From positions 62,001 through 126,000 of the forward strand of contig JAYQTT010000015.1 in assembly GCA_038147495.1 (NCBI GenBank): a stretch of DNA of 64,000 nt, read 5' to 3'. Origin of the DNA: MED-G116 sp038147495. Lineage in GTDB: Bacteria > Pseudomonadota > Alphaproteobacteria > Puniceispirillales > Puniceispirillaceae. Within the stretch, counting starts at the first letter, position 1. Each line of letters starts with the position of its first letter. The notes beneath the pieces are model-generated. The model was given only the letters and a program-made list of their open reading frames with translations. It was not told where the DNA came from and made no database searches. The translations under genes and the position numbers were made by a program. This document shows positions 1-9,356 of this stretch, one piece after another.

Positions 1-2
1 AG

Positions 3-677
3 ATCGAATTGCGACTGGTGGCGCATGTGGCCAATGAAACAACGATGATCGAGGCTTTTCGTGCCGGTGTCGATATTCATGCCCGCACCGCTTCCGAGGT
101 GTTTGGCGTGCCGCTTGTCGAGATGGATAGCGAAACACGGCGCCGCGCGAAGGCGATCAATTTTGGTATCATCTATGGCATTTCGGCTTTTGGTTTGGCA
201 CGTCAGCTTGGTATCCGGCAGGGCGAGGCGCGTGATTATATCGCCGCCTATTTTGAGAATTTCCCCGGCATCAAGAACTACATGGAGCAAATCAAGGTCA
301 GTGCCCGCGAAACAGGATGTGTCGAGACGCTATTTGGCCGCCGCATCCATATCAGTGGGATCAAAAGCAGCAATCCTGCGGCCCGCGGCTTTGCCGAGCG
401 CCAAGCCATCAACGCGCCGATCCAGGGCACCGCTGCAGACATTATCAAGCGGGCGATGATTCGTCTTCCGGCGGCTCTGGCCGGTGCCGGTGTTTCGGCG
501 GATATGCTTTTACAGGTGCATGATGAATTGATTTTTGAGGTGCCAGACGATCAGGTTGATGCGGCTGTTCCCGTGATTACATCTGTAATGGCGCAGGCAG
601 TCGAACCGGTGCTGGAACTTGCGGTGCCTCTTGTTGCAGAAGCCGGTGTCGCCGACAGTTGGGCCGAGGCGCATTGA
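3..677 (+). CDS. polA: DNA polymerase I, C-terminal part (5' truncated by window edge)
   Basis: This is the last roughly 225 residues of family A DNA polymerase, which fills gaps left by Okazaki-fragment processing and excision repair. The frame is already open at the window start; the first visible residues (IELRLVAHVA) are internal to the polymerase domain. Visible family motifs are the finger-helix segment around RRRAKAINFGIIYG (motif B, with the template-binding Lys and Tyr) and the palm motif C LLQVHDELIFEV, which carries the catalytic His-Asp-Glu. The protein ends about 30 residues after a normal C-terminal stretch, so the gene looks intact at this end. A short GC hairpin at about 709-724 lies after the stop, but it lacks a convincing T-run. 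The exonuclease domains lie outside the window and cannot be judged. Confidence 0.97.
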   Translation: MELRLVAHVANETTMIEAFRAGVDIHARTASEVFGVPLVEMDSETRRRAKAINFGIIYGISAFGLARQLGIRQGEARDYIAAYFENFPGIKNYMEQIKVSARETGCVETLFGRRIHISGIKSSNPAARGFAERQAINAPIQGTAADIIKRAMIRLPAALAGAGVSADMLLQVHDELIFEVPDDQVDAAVPVITSVMAQAVEPVLELAVPLVAEAGVADSWAEAH

Positions 678-902
678 TCACCGGATTGCGGCAGCTTTGC
701 GGCAAACCGGGCAGATTGCTGCCCTAGATTAGCCAAGTTTGCTCGGCAGATTATGTGTCGACGAGCAAGCGAGCCTGAGTGTGATGATGGTTTTGCCCGG
801 TTCGTTTGTGGCGTCTTTTCACATGGGTAACCTTGTATTTGATTGGGGTGCCAGTGGCTGACAGACACGCTTTTCTGGGGTGAAGAAAAAGGAGAGGGAT
901 CC

Positions 903-1595
903 ATGGCAAACCGTATCGCACTGGTCGATGATGACCAGAACATCCTGACATCTGTGGCATTGACGCTCGAGGCCGAGGGTTTTGAGGTTGATTGTTATCA
1001 TGATGGCGAGGCCGCTTTGCAGGGCATTGGCAGACGCCCTCCTGATCTTGGTGTTTTCGATATCAAGATGCCCCGCATGGATGGTATTGAGCTTCTTCAG
1101 AAAATTCGCACATCATCGCAATTGCCGGTCATCTTCCTGACAAGCAAGGATGATGAACTTGACGAGGCGCTTGGTCTCGGCATGGGTGCTGATGACTATA
1201 TCACCAAACCGTTCTCACAAAGATTGTTGCTTGCCCGTATCAGGGCAGTGCTTCGCCGGGCATCGGACGGTGGCATGCAGTCGCAAGGCCCGAATGTGGT
1301 TCGTCAGGGTGAATTGCTGATGGATCCGGATCGTCACCTGTGTAGCTGGAAGGGTGATGAGGTGAAGTTGACAGTGACAGAATTTCTGATCCTTCAGGCA
1401 TTGGCCGCCCGGCCGGGCATGGTCAAAAACCGGGATCAATTGATGGATGCGGCCTATGGTGAGTCGATTTTTCTCGATGATCGCACCATCGACAGCCACA
1501 TAAAGCGGCTTCGTCGTAAAATTCGTGCGCATGACAAGGATTTTGATAATATCGAGACGCTATACGGCATTGGTTACAGATATCGCGCCGCCTGA
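903..1595 (+). CDS. chvI: OmpR-family response regulator, ChvI-like
   Basis: A 230-residue DNA-binding response regulator. The receiver domain (about 1-120) has the acidic pair at residues 10-11, phospho-acceptor Asp53 in FDIKMPRMDG, Thr80 and Lys102. The C-terminal winged helix (about 135-230) ends in the usual DSHIKRLRRKIR recognition-helix region. The ATG at 903 is chosen because AAGGAGAGGG sits just upstream and the receiver fold begins there; an in-frame start at 843 would add 20 non-homologous residues. The sensor kinase follows 62 bp downstream on the same strand. In alphaproteobacteria this pair (ChvI/ChvG, also ExoS/ChvI or BatR/BatS) responds to acid or envelope stress and controls surface and host-association genes. 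The target genes here cannot be read from sequence. Confidence 0.9.
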   Translation: MANRIALVDDDQNILTSVALTLEAEGFEVDCYHDGEAALQGIGRRPPDLGVFDIKMPRMDGIELLQKIRTSSQLPVIFLTSKDDELDEALGLGMGADDYITKPFSQRLLLARIRAVLRRASDGGMQSQGPNVVRQGELLMDPDRHLCSWKGDEVKLTVTEFLILQALAARPGMVKNRDQLMDAAYGESIFLDDRTIDSHIKRLRRKIRAHDKDFDNIETLYGIGYRYRAA

Positions 1596-1657
1596 GAACG
1601 GATCTGGTTGACGATATCACACGTCATCACTCGTCACGGTGGGGAAAGCCCGTTATT

Positions 1658-3325
1658 TTGGAATCGGCAGCAGACACATCAAGAATTTCTGCGTGGGTGA
1701 CCCGCTTGCGGCGCTGGCGACCTGTGGTTCGCATGCGCTTCAGAATGAGCCTTCTGAGCACGCGGATCATGGTGATCATGCTGGTGCCTTTGCTGTTGTT
1801 CTTTGTTGGCATTTTCAGCATCGATCAATATCGCACAACGCTGATCAGCTCGGAATTCACTGCCCTTGAACGCCAAAGCTTTACCCTTGCCAGATCTCTT
1901 GCGCTTGCCGAGGCAGAACGGGATATTGGTGTGGCACGCAGACAATTGTCGCCGGAAACGATGAACCATCTTTTGCCGCTTGTCGGCTATGGCACGGAAT
2001 TGCGGGCAAGAGTGTTTCAGCCAGATGGACGGCTTCTTGCCGATACGGCGGCGCGTGGTGGTTTGGCAGGCAGCGCAAGTTTGACCCGAAAGCGCGGGGA
2101 AAGCTGGTGGATCAAGGCGCAACAACGGATGAATGCCTTCATACTTCGCGCCGCTGCGATGCTTGGTGATGACTATGAATTGCCGCTCTATCGCGAGAGG
2201 GTCCGTCAGCATGCGGATAATTATGCCGAGGTTGTACAGGCCCTCATGGGCGAGCCAACGCGGCAATTGCGGCGCGACAGACGGGGTAATATGGTGTTGT
2301 CTGTGGCCGTGCCAATTCAGGATTTGCGGCTGGTGCGCGGCGCATTACTGGTGTCGATCAGCGGTGGCAAAATCGAAAAAGAAATCGCCCAGGTCAATAT
2401 GGCGTTCATCCAGCTGTTCGCCGTTGTGCTTTTGATTACAATTGGCCTTAGCGTCTATCTTGCCAGATCAATCACCGTGCCAATCACGCATCTTGCAAAT
2501 GAAGCCGAAATGCTGCGGCGGAGCCGGGACCTTTCGGCGCGGATTCAACGTTTGCCAAAGCGGCGTGATGAAATTGGCCGGTTGTCAGAATCGCTGATTG
2601 ATCTGACCGATGAATTGCAGCAACGCATGGCCGCCACCGCCGGATTTGCTGCAGATGTGGCGCATGAGCTTAAAAATCCGCTTTCGTCATTGCGCAGTGC
2701 CGCCGAGACCATCAGCCATATCAGTGACCCCGATCAGCAGAGCAAATTGATGGATGTGATCTTGAAAGACGTGGCGCGCCTTGACCGGTTGATTTCGGAC
2801 ATTTCACAGGCCAGCCGTGTCGACAATGAAATCGCCTCGCAGACTGGAGAGGTTGTCGATCTTGGCAAACTGATTGAGAGTTTTGTACAGACGCGTCAGG
2901 CGACGATCGACACCCATAAACTGGTTTGCAAATTACCTGATGGTCCACATGGCGCTGTGCCAGCCCTGATCCATGACAGCCGTATTGTTCAGGTTCTGGA
3001 TAATTTGTTGGCCAATGCCTTGTCATTTGCCCCGCGTGACAGCGAGATCACTATCGCACTGATGCGCAATGATGCAGACCGGATGGCGATTATCGAGTTC
3101 ATGGATCAAGGACCGGGTATTCCGCCGGGCAGGCTGGATGCAGTCTTTGACAGATTCTATACCGAGCGGCCAACGCAAGAAGCCTTTGGCCAGCATTCCG
3201 GCCTTGGCCTGTCAATTGCCAGACAAATCATGCGTGGACATGGCGGCGATCTGGTGGCCAGCAACCGTGACGGTGCCTGTTTTTCCATGACACTGCCACT
3301 GGCAGATGCAAAGACACCCGCGTGA
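1658..3325 (+). CDS. chvG: Membrane sensor histidine kinase, ChvG-like
   Basis: A 555-residue sensor kinase that would phosphorylate the adjacent regulator. Reading from the TTG at 1658: membrane helix at about 36-55, a periplasmic sensor region to about 245, a second helix at about 248-275, a HAMP linker, then HisKA with phospho-acceptor His336 in DVAHELKNP. The HATPase domain follows, with N box LDNLLANA, G1 DQGPGIP and G2 GLGLSIARQI. The TTG has a GGGGAAAG stretch nine bases upstream; an in-frame ATG at 1733 would remove only 25 cytoplasmic residues, so the exact start is uncertain. The next gene is rapZ. The hprK, EIIA-Man and HPr genes that usually follow chvG in this class are absent. 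Confidence 0.88.
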   Translation: MESAADTSRISAWVTRLRRWRPVVRMRFRMSLLSTRIMVIMLVPLLLFFVGIFSIDQYRTTLISSEFTALERQSFTLARSLALAEAERDIGVARRQLSPETMNHLLPLVGYGTELRARVFQPDGRLLADTAARGGLAGSASLTRKRGESWWIKAQQRMNAFILRAAAMLGDDYELPLYRERVRQHADNYAEVVQALMGEPTRQLRRDRRGNMVLSVAVPIQDLRLVRGALLVSISGGKIEKEIAQVNMAFIQLFAVVLLITIGLSVYLARSITVPITHLANEAEMLRRSRDLSARIQRLPKRRDEIGRLSESLIDLTDELQQRMAATAGFAADVAHELKNPLSSLRSAAETISHISDPDQQSKLMDVILKDVARLDRLISDISQASRVDNEIASQTGEVVDLGKLIESFVQTRQATIDTHKLVCKLPDGPHGAVPALIHDSRIVQVLDNLLANALSFAPRDSEITIALMRNDADRMAIIEFMDQGPGIPPGRLDAVFDRFYTERPTQEAFGQHSGLGLSIARQIMRGHGGDLVASNRDGACFSMTLPLADAKTPA

Positions 3326-3393
3326 GTGGCGCGTGGTCAGCGTTGTTTGTGCAAATATTACGCATCACGTTGATTCCATGATAAGCTGAAGCC

Positions 3394-4272
3394 ATGACAG
3401 ACATCGGGTCCTCGACAAAACTGATTATCGTTACCGGTACCTCGGGTGCGGGGCTGTCAACAGCCCTGAAATTTCTTGAGGATGAGGGGATCAAGGTGGT
3501 GGATAATATTCCGCTTGCCCTGATTGACCAGTTGGTTGCGATGGAGGTTGAGACCGCCGGGCGCCAGCTCGCCGTGGGGCTTGATGCCCGCACATCGGGC
3601 TTTACCCCGCAGGCGGTGAACCGGCTGGTCACCAATTTACGACAGAAATTCGGTGACAGCTGCAAGGTCGTTTTCATGAGTGCGGCGCACCGCGATCTGA
3701 TGCGGCGCTTTAATACGACACGTCGCCAGCATCCGTTGGGATCAGATTTGAGTCTTGCCGATGCAATCACCGCCGATGCCACGCGGATGGCCGAGATCGA
3801 GTCATTTGCCGATCTGAATATTGATACGAGCGGTCTCAAGCCAGCCGATATGCGCCGTCTTCTTTTGTCCGGGCTTGGGGCGCCTTTGCGTGCGCAAATT
3901 CCGGTTTCGGTGATCAGTTTTTCCTATCGCAATGGTATGCCTGAAGAGGCAGATATCGCGCTTGATATGCGATTTGCGGACAATCCACACTGGATTGAGG
4001 AGCTTCGGGAAAAGACAGGCCGCGATGCAGAGGTAGACGCCTATCTTGCGCAAGATGAAGCGGCGCAGGCGGTCATGCGACATGCCAAAGACATGCTGTC
4101 CATCATGCTTGACCGGATGGCTGGTGAGGGCCGACCTGCGGTCACCATCGCCTTTGGCTGTACCGGTGGGCAACATCGATCTGTCTGGGCGGCTGAGACG
4201 ATCGCATCCTGGCTTCGCAAACGCGGGCATGAGATCAATCTTCATCATCGCGAACTGGATGGCTCGGCCTGA
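3394..4272 (+). CDS. rapZ: RapZ/YvcJ-family nucleotide-binding protein, altered Walker A
   Basis: A 292-residue RapZ-family protein. In Escherichia coli RapZ is an RNA-binding adaptor that senses glucosamine-6-phosphate and controls GlmS through small RNAs; the role in alphaproteobacteria is less clear. The N-terminal P-loop domain is recognisable (VTGTSGAGLSTAL, then LEDEGIKVVDNIPL), and the conserved C-terminal module contains FGCTGGQHRSVWAAE, which forms the anion pocket. The Walker A lysine position is leucine (Leu21, codon CTG), which should weaken phosphate binding at that loop. The ATG at 3394 fits the family N-terminus. In relatives this gene lies between hprK and PTS genes; here it is alone between chvG and ahcY. 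Confidence 0.93.
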   Translation: MTDIGSSTKLIIVTGTSGAGLSTALKFLEDEGIKVVDNIPLALIDQLVAMEVETAGRQLAVGLDARTSGFTPQAVNRLVTNLRQKFGDSCKVVFMSAAHRDLMRRFNTTRRQHPLGSDLSLADAITADATRMAEIESFADLNIDTSGLKPADMRRLLLSGLGAPLRAQIPVSVISFSYRNGMPEEADIALDMRFADNPHWIEELREKTGRDAEVDAYLAQDEAAQAVMRHAKDMLSIMLDRMAGEGRPAVTIAFGCTGGQHRSVWAAETIASWLRKRGHEINLHHRELDGSA

Positions 4273-4366
4273 GCTTGCCAGCGCCGACATGCTCCGTTTT
4301 TAACGCTTTTAACCTGCCTGCAATTTTGCTACACCGCAGACCAGCCGGATTAGATAGGAAAAGATC

Positions 4367-5761
4367 ATGTCTCAAGATTATATCGTCACCGACATAAGCC
4401 TCGCCGATTGGGGCCGCAAGGAACTCTCAATTGCCGAGAGTGAGATGCCAGGTTTGATGGCGCTTCGCGATGAATTTGGTGCAAAAAAACCATTGAAGGG
4501 TGCGCGCGTTGCTGGCTGTCTTCATATGACGGTGCAGACAGCAGTGTTGATTGAGACATTGACCGCACTTGGCGCAGATGTGCGCTGGTCATCATGTAAC
4601 ATTTATTCAACACAGGATCAGGCCGCTGCCGCGATTGCTGCGACAGGCGTGCCAGTGTTTGCCAAGAAGGGCGAAACGCTGGCCGAATATTGGGAATATG
4701 TTGATCGTACATTCCAATGGGCAGATGGCGGCACCGCCAACATGATTCTTGATGATGGTGGCGATGCGACCATGTACATCCTGCTGGGCGCGCGCGCCGA
4801 AGCCGGAGAAACAGTGCTTGCCAACCCCGCCAGCGAGGAAGAGACCTTCCTGAAGGCGCAGTTGGAAAAGCGTCTGGCCGAAAGCCCGGGGTGGTTTACC
4901 CGTCAGCGGGACGCCATCAAAGGCGTGTCAGAAGAGACGACAACAGGTGTGCTGCGGCTGTATCAATTGGCCGAAGCCGGTGGTCTGCCGTTTCCAGCGA
5001 TCAATGTGAATGACTCTGTCACAAAATCAAAGTTCGACAATCTCTATGGTTGCCGCGAATCTCTGGTTGATGGTTTGCGCCGTGCAACTGATGTGATGCT
5101 TGCCGGAAAGGTGGCCGTGGTTGCTGGCTATGGTGACGTGGGCAAGGGGTCTGCAGCTTCATTGCGTCAGGGCGGGGCCAGAGTGATGGTCACTGAAGTG
5201 GATCCGATCTGTGCGTTGCAGGCGGCGATGGAAGGTTATGAAGTTGTGACGATGGAACAGGCCGCACCAAAGGCCGACATCTTTGTCACCGCAACAGGCA
5301 ACCGCGATGTCATCACTCTTGACCATATGCGTGAGATGAAAGATCGCGCAATCGTCTGTAACATCGGCCATTTCGACAACGAGATTCAGGTGGCGGCGCT
5401 TAACAACATGAAATGGAGCGAGGTCAAGCCACAGGTTGACGAGATTGAATTCCCTGACGGCAAGCGGATGATCCTGCTGGCCAAAGGCCGGTTGGTCAAT
5501 CTTGGCTGTGCGACCGGGCATCCGTCATTTGTGATGTCGGCATCCTTCACCAATCAGGTTCTGGCACAGATGGAACTCTGGAATGAGGGTGGCAAATACG
5601 AGAACAAGGTCTACACGCTGCCACGCCATCTCGATGAGAAGGTCGCCGCGTTGCATTTGGACAAGGTCGGTGCGGTTCTCAGCAAATTGAAGCCTGAACA
5701 GGCTGACTATATCGGTGTTGAGCAGCAAGGGCCGTTCAAGAGCGAACAATATCGCTATTAG
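4367..5761 (+). CDS. ahcY: Adenosylhomocysteinase (S-adenosylhomocysteine hydrolase)
   Basis: A 464-residue cytosolic NAD-dependent enzyme that reversibly splits S-adenosylhomocysteine into adenosine and homocysteine, relieving product inhibition of methyltransferases. The length and full set of motifs match the family: SSCNIYSTQDQAAAAI near residue 80, the substrate and NAD region NVNDSVTKSKFDNLYGCRES, the Rossmann glycine loop VAGYGDVGKGSA, and the C-terminal FKSEQYRY NAD-binding tail. GATAGGAAAAG precedes the ATG at 4367. The 94-bp gap from rapZ has no convincing SAH riboswitch. tsaE starts seven bases after the stop and is probably cotranscribed. Confidence 0.98.
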   Translation: MSQDYIVTDISLADWGRKELSIAESEMPGLMALRDEFGAKKPLKGARVAGCLHMTVQTAVLIETLTALGADVRWSSCNIYSTQDQAAAAIAATGVPVFAKKGETLAEYWEYVDRTFQWADGGTANMILDDGGDATMYILLGARAEAGETVLANPASEEETFLKAQLEKRLAESPGWFTRQRDAIKGVSEETTTGVLRLYQLAEAGGLPFPAINVNDSVTKSKFDNLYGCRESLVDGLRRATDVMLAGKVAVVAGYGDVGKGSAASLRQGGARVMVTEVDPICALQAAMEGYEVVTMEQAAPKADIFVTATGNRDVITLDHMREMKDRAIVCNIGHFDNEIQVAALNNMKWSEVKPQVDEIEFPDGKRMILLAKGRLVNLGCATGHPSFVMSASFTNQVLAQMELWNEGGKYENKVYTLPRHLDEKVAALHLDKVGAVLSKLKPEQADYIGVEQQGPFKSEQYRY

Positions 5762-5768
5762 AATATCG

Positions 5769-6242
5769 ATGCAGATTGCTTTGCTATCACTTGATGACCT
5801 GGCCGCGACACAGCGGCTGGGTCTTTTTTTGGCCAATCACCTGCAAGCTGGTGACATCATTGCCCTCGAAGGGGGCTTGGGCGCTGGCAAGTCGGAATTG
5901 GCACGGGCGATCATTCGCCACCTGTGTCCGGACGAGGATGATATCCCCAGCCCGACATTCACGCTTGTCCAGACATATGAGCCTGAGACACTGCCGCATC
6001 TGCTGCATTTTGACCTCTACCGGTTGGAGACGCCAGAGGATGCTTTTGCTCTTGGCATTGAGGATGCTTTTGTTGATTCGATCTGCCTGATTGAGTGGCC
6101 AGAGCGACTTGGGCCTTATCTTCCCGCCACTGCCTTGAAGGTGAGTTTGGCAATGACGGATGGCGGTGAGAGCCAGCGGCGCGTTACGATAGACGGGCCT
6201 GAAAGCTGGCAGGCGCGGCTGTCCGGACTTATCACAATTTAA
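5769..6242 (+). CDS. tsaE: tRNA threonylcarbamoyladenosine biosynthesis ATPase TsaE
   Basis: A 157-residue P-loop ATPase that works with TsaB and TsaD in making threonylcarbamoyladenosine at position 37 of ANN-decoding tRNAs. Walker A GGLGAGKS is at residues 35-42. The family motif SPTFTLVQTYE and the Walker B-like HFDLYRL follow, then IEWPERL near the C-terminus. The ATG at 5769 is preferred because upstream in-frame starts lie inside ahcY. In many alphaproteobacteria tsaE is followed by the amgK-murU cell-wall recycling pair; here addB follows directly after 66 bp. Confidence 0.93.
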   Translation: MQIALLSLDDLAATQRLGLFLANHLQAGDIIALEGGLGAGKSELARAIIRHLCPDEDDIPSPTFTLVQTYEPETLPHLLHFDLYRLETPEDAFALGIEDAFVDSICLIEWPERLGPYLPATALKVSLAMTDGGESQRRVTIDGPESWQARLSGLITI

Positions 6243-6308
6243 AGAGCAGAATAGTCACGGCATCTGACAGGTCTCGCCTTTACCGGGCTTTGCTTTTATA
6301 CTTTTGCC

Positions 6309-9300
6309 ATGCCCGAGACCGCCCCTCAACCCACACGCTCACTATACACAATTCCGGCAGGTGTTCCGTTTGCCGCAGCCCTTGTTGACGGCTTGAAATC
6401 GCTTGCAACGGACCCGGGTGATCTTGCGCGGGCGATTGTTCTGCTGCCATCGCGCCGTGCAGCGCGCGCCCTGCGCCTTGCCTTTTTGGCGGCCAATGGC
6501 GAGACAGCGATGTTGTTGCCGCGGATGGTGCCCATCGGTGATGTTGAGGCTGATGACCCTGTCTTGCAGGATCACGAGCCGGGCATGTCTGCGGCCTTGT
6601 CCGATGATCCCGCTGCTATACCCACAAAAGACACAATGCCGCCGCCGGCGATCAACCCGCTGCGCCGACAGATGCATCTGGCGCGTTTGCTTGAAGGCTT
6701 TGCGTTGGGAGGCCAGAAGCCGAGCTTTGGTCAGGCGATGATGCTTGCCCGCTCGCTTGGTGATTTGCTTGACCAATTGGCAACTGTCGGGGCTGAGGTT
6801 GGTGATCTGCGTGATCTTCTGCCAAGCCGTTTTTCACAACATTGGCAGGATATTTTGAAATTGCTCAATATCCTGATCGATCGTTGGCCGGATATTCTGG
6901 CAGCCGAAGGGGTGATGGATCTTGCCGCAAGACGTGAATGGCTTGCCAGATTGCGGCTGCAGGCATGGCAAGCACAGCCGCCGCAAGGGCTTGTGGTGAT
7001 TGCCGGTTCGACTGGTACCTTTGCCTCAACGCGTGATTTGATTGGGTGTGTATCGCAATTGCCGCGGGGCTATGTCGTGTTGCCGGGCCTTGATGTTGGC
7101 GCTGATCATCACTGGCCGGCAATTGTCGAGGATGCCGGCCACCCGCAGCATCAACTTGCACGGCTATTGGCGCATCTGGAGATGAGTGCGGACAAAGTGC
7201 GGCTATGGCCGGGCTGCGACGATGCAAACCCTGTTGCCGCCGCCAGACGCGAATTGATGCGCGAGGTCTTTGCCCCGGCGCAGATGACATCGAGATGGCG
7301 TCAGCTTGCGGCGGAAAGACCAGAGCTTGGCGCCGATTGCCTGCAGGGGCTGGAAATCATCAATTGCCCCGACATGCAGTCAGAGGCCAATCTTGTTGCG
7401 CTGTCGCTTCGTGAGACGCTGGAGACGCCCGGCAAAACGGCCGCCTTGATAACCCCGGACAGAACCCTAGCCGAAGCTGTCGTCACGGCACTGCGCCGGT
7501 GGGATATCCATGTTGATGACTCGGCGGGAACGCCGCTGTCGCGATGTCCGGCAGGCTGGTTTTTGCAGTTGCTGGCGAATGCGCTGGTGGCCAATTTTGC
7601 GCCGGTTCCTTTATTGGCCCTGCTGAAACATCCACTGGCAGCCGGTGGTCTTGCGCCTGCAGATTTTCGGTCAAAGATCCGCCGTTTGGAGCGTGTGGCA
7701 CTTCGCGGGCATCGTCCACCAGCCGGATTGTCCGGTCTGCATCAGGCGGTCAAGGATGATCCCGAATTGGCGCATTTTGTTACAGCGCATATCGCTGCAC
7801 CGCTTGCAGATGTAACAAGATTGTGGGGTGCCGGTGCGCCGCCACTGGCAACGCTTGCCTCGGCAGTGGCCATTGCCGCAGAACGTCTTGCCGCGCAATC
7901 AATGAATGCAGATGGCACCCAGGACAGTGATGATGGTGCCCGGCATCTGTGGGATGATTTTGACGGTGAGGCCGCCGCCACCGTGATGCGTGACCTTGGT
8001 ACGCAGGCAAGTGATGTTGGTGTTGATCCGGCGGAATTTCCCCAAATTCTGGCCCAGCTCTTTGCCCAAACACCGGTGCGGCGGCAATGGCCATTGCATC
8101 CGCGACTGGCGGTTCTTGGCCCGGTTGAGGCTCGAATGCAGACCGCTGACAGATTGATCCTTGCCGGATTTAATGAGGGCAATTGGCCGCCGCGGCCAGC
8201 CGCAGACCCATGGATGAATGGCGAAATGCGCCAAGCTGTTGGCTTGCCGCCATGGAACTGGCGAACCGGGCTTAGTGCACATGACGTCTATATGGCGATC
8301 TGTGCGCCGGAAGTTATTGTCACAAGGGCATTGCGTCAGGAGGATGCGGCAACAACGCCGAGCCGTTGGCTGCAGCGCTTTGAAGCCGTGCTTACATCAC
8401 TTGGCCTTAGTGGGGCGCTGAATGATGGATCCATTCGCCTTGATTGGATGGCCCATCTGACCCCAACACCGCCCTTGCGGCCGATCACACGGCCCATGCC
8501 AGCACCGCCGGTGAAGATGCGTCCACGCCAGTTTTCGGCAACAGAAATAGACAGCTGGATCGCCGATCCCTATCACATCTATGCAAAAAAGATCCTGCGA
8601 CTGCGACAGCTTGATCCACTGGATCGGCTGCCGGATGCGGCCTTGCGCGGCAATCTGGTGCATGAGTCGCTTGCCCTTTTCATCAAGAAATTTCCTGATG
8701 GGATGCTGCCCAATAACGCGCTTGGCGAGTTGGAAAACATTGGCAGGACAGTCTTTGCCGCGCAATGGCACCATGCAAGCGTTCAATATTTCTGGTGGCC
8801 ACGCTTTATGACTGTGGCGGCATGGTTCATCACCCAAGAACAGGACCGCCGCAAAACACTTGCCAGAAGCCATGCCGAGATCAAAGGCCAGCTGACTCTT
8901 AACGGTCCGGCGGGCGAAGTGATTTTCACTGCGCGTGCTGACCGGATCGATCAGGATGAAGAAGGCGGGCTGGATATCATTGACTACAAAACAGGCGGCG
9001 TTCCATCGCGCAAACAGGTTGCCGAAGGCCGCCGCACACAGCTTCTTGTGGAATCGGTAATTGCTGCCGGTGGCGGTTTTGTTGGCGTATCCGGTGGCCA
9101 GATCAACAGCATGGAATATTGGCATTTGACCGGGCGCAAGGGACAAATTGCGACACAGACAAATGTGATGCCAACGGACTGGGCGCCAGATGCCACATTG
9201 GCGTTGCTGACCAGACTGGTGGCCCAATTTGATGACCCTGAAACCGCCTATGCCAGCGAACCGGATCGAAAATATGCCCTGCCATTTTCACCCTACAAGC

Positions 9301-9347
9301 ATCTTGCCCGCGTTGCCGAATGGCAGGCCGAGGATGATCATGAGTGA
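6309..9347 (+). CDS. addB: Double-strand break repair protein AddB (alphaproteobacterial type)
   Basis: A 1012-residue subunit of the AddAB helicase-nuclease, which resects double-strand breaks and loads RecA in place of RecBCD. The N-terminal half is a degenerate helicase-like domain (VLLPSRRAARALR near residue 45). The centre contains LILAGFNEGNWPPRPAADPW, typical of alphaproteobacterial AddB. The C-terminal RecB-type nuclease carries ARADRIDQDEEGGLDIIDYK with the metal-binding Asp and catalytic Lys. An ATG at 6309 begins the ORF. addA starts nine bases after the stop, indicating an operon with tight coupling. Confidence 0.95.
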   Translation: MPETAPQPTRSLYTIPAGVPFAAALVDGLKSLATDPGDLARAIVLLPSRRAARALRLAFLAANGETAMLLPRMVPIGDVEADDPVLQDHEPGMSAALSDDPAAIPTKDTMPPPAINPLRRQMHLARLLEGFALGGQKPSFGQAMMLARSLGDLLDQLATVGAEVGDLRDLLPSRFSQHWQDILKLLNILIDRWPDILAAEGVMDLAARREWLARLRLQAWQAQPPQGLVVIAGSTGTFASTRDLIGCVSQLPRGYVVLPGLDVGADHHWPAIVEDAGHPQHQLARLLAHLEMSADKVRLWPGCDDANPVAAARRELMREVFAPAQMTSRWRQLAAERPELGADCLQGLEIINCPDMQSEANLVALSLRETLETPGKTAALITPDRTLAEAVVTALRRWDIHVDDSAGTPLSRCPAGWFLQLLANALVANFAPVPLLALLKHPLAAGGLAPADFRSKIRRLERVALRGHRPPAGLSGLHQAVKDDPELAHFVTAHIAAPLADVTRLWGAGAPPLATLASAVAIAAERLAAQSMNADGTQDSDDGARHLWDDFDGEAAATVMRDLGTQASDVGVDPAEFPQILAQLFAQTPVRRQWPLHPRLAVLGPVEARMQTADRLILAGFNEGNWPPRPAADPWMNGEMRQAVGLPPWNWRTGLSAHDVYMAICAPEVIVTRALRQEDAATTPSRWLQRFEAVLTSLGLSGALNDGSIRLDWMAHLTPTPPLRPITRPMPAPPVKMRPRQFSATEIDSWIADPYHIYAKKILRLRQLDPLDRLPDAALRGNLVHESLALFIKKFPDGMLPNNALGELENIGRTVFAAQWHHASVQYFWWPRFMTVAAWFITQEQDRRKTLARSHAEIKGQLTLNGPAGEVIFTARADRIDQDEEGGLDIIDYKTGGVPSRKQVAEGRRTQLLVESVIAAGGGFVGVSGGQINSMEYWHLTGRKGQIATQTNVMPTDWAPDATLALLTRLVAQFDDPETAYASEPDRKYALPFSPYKHLARVAEWQAEDDHE

Positions 9348-9356
9348 GGTTGTGGC

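Noticed and set aside
4273..4366. Possible SAH riboswitch before ahcY
   Set aside because: The spacer is only 94 bases and lacks the conserved SAH riboswitch core; only an ordinary leader is seen.
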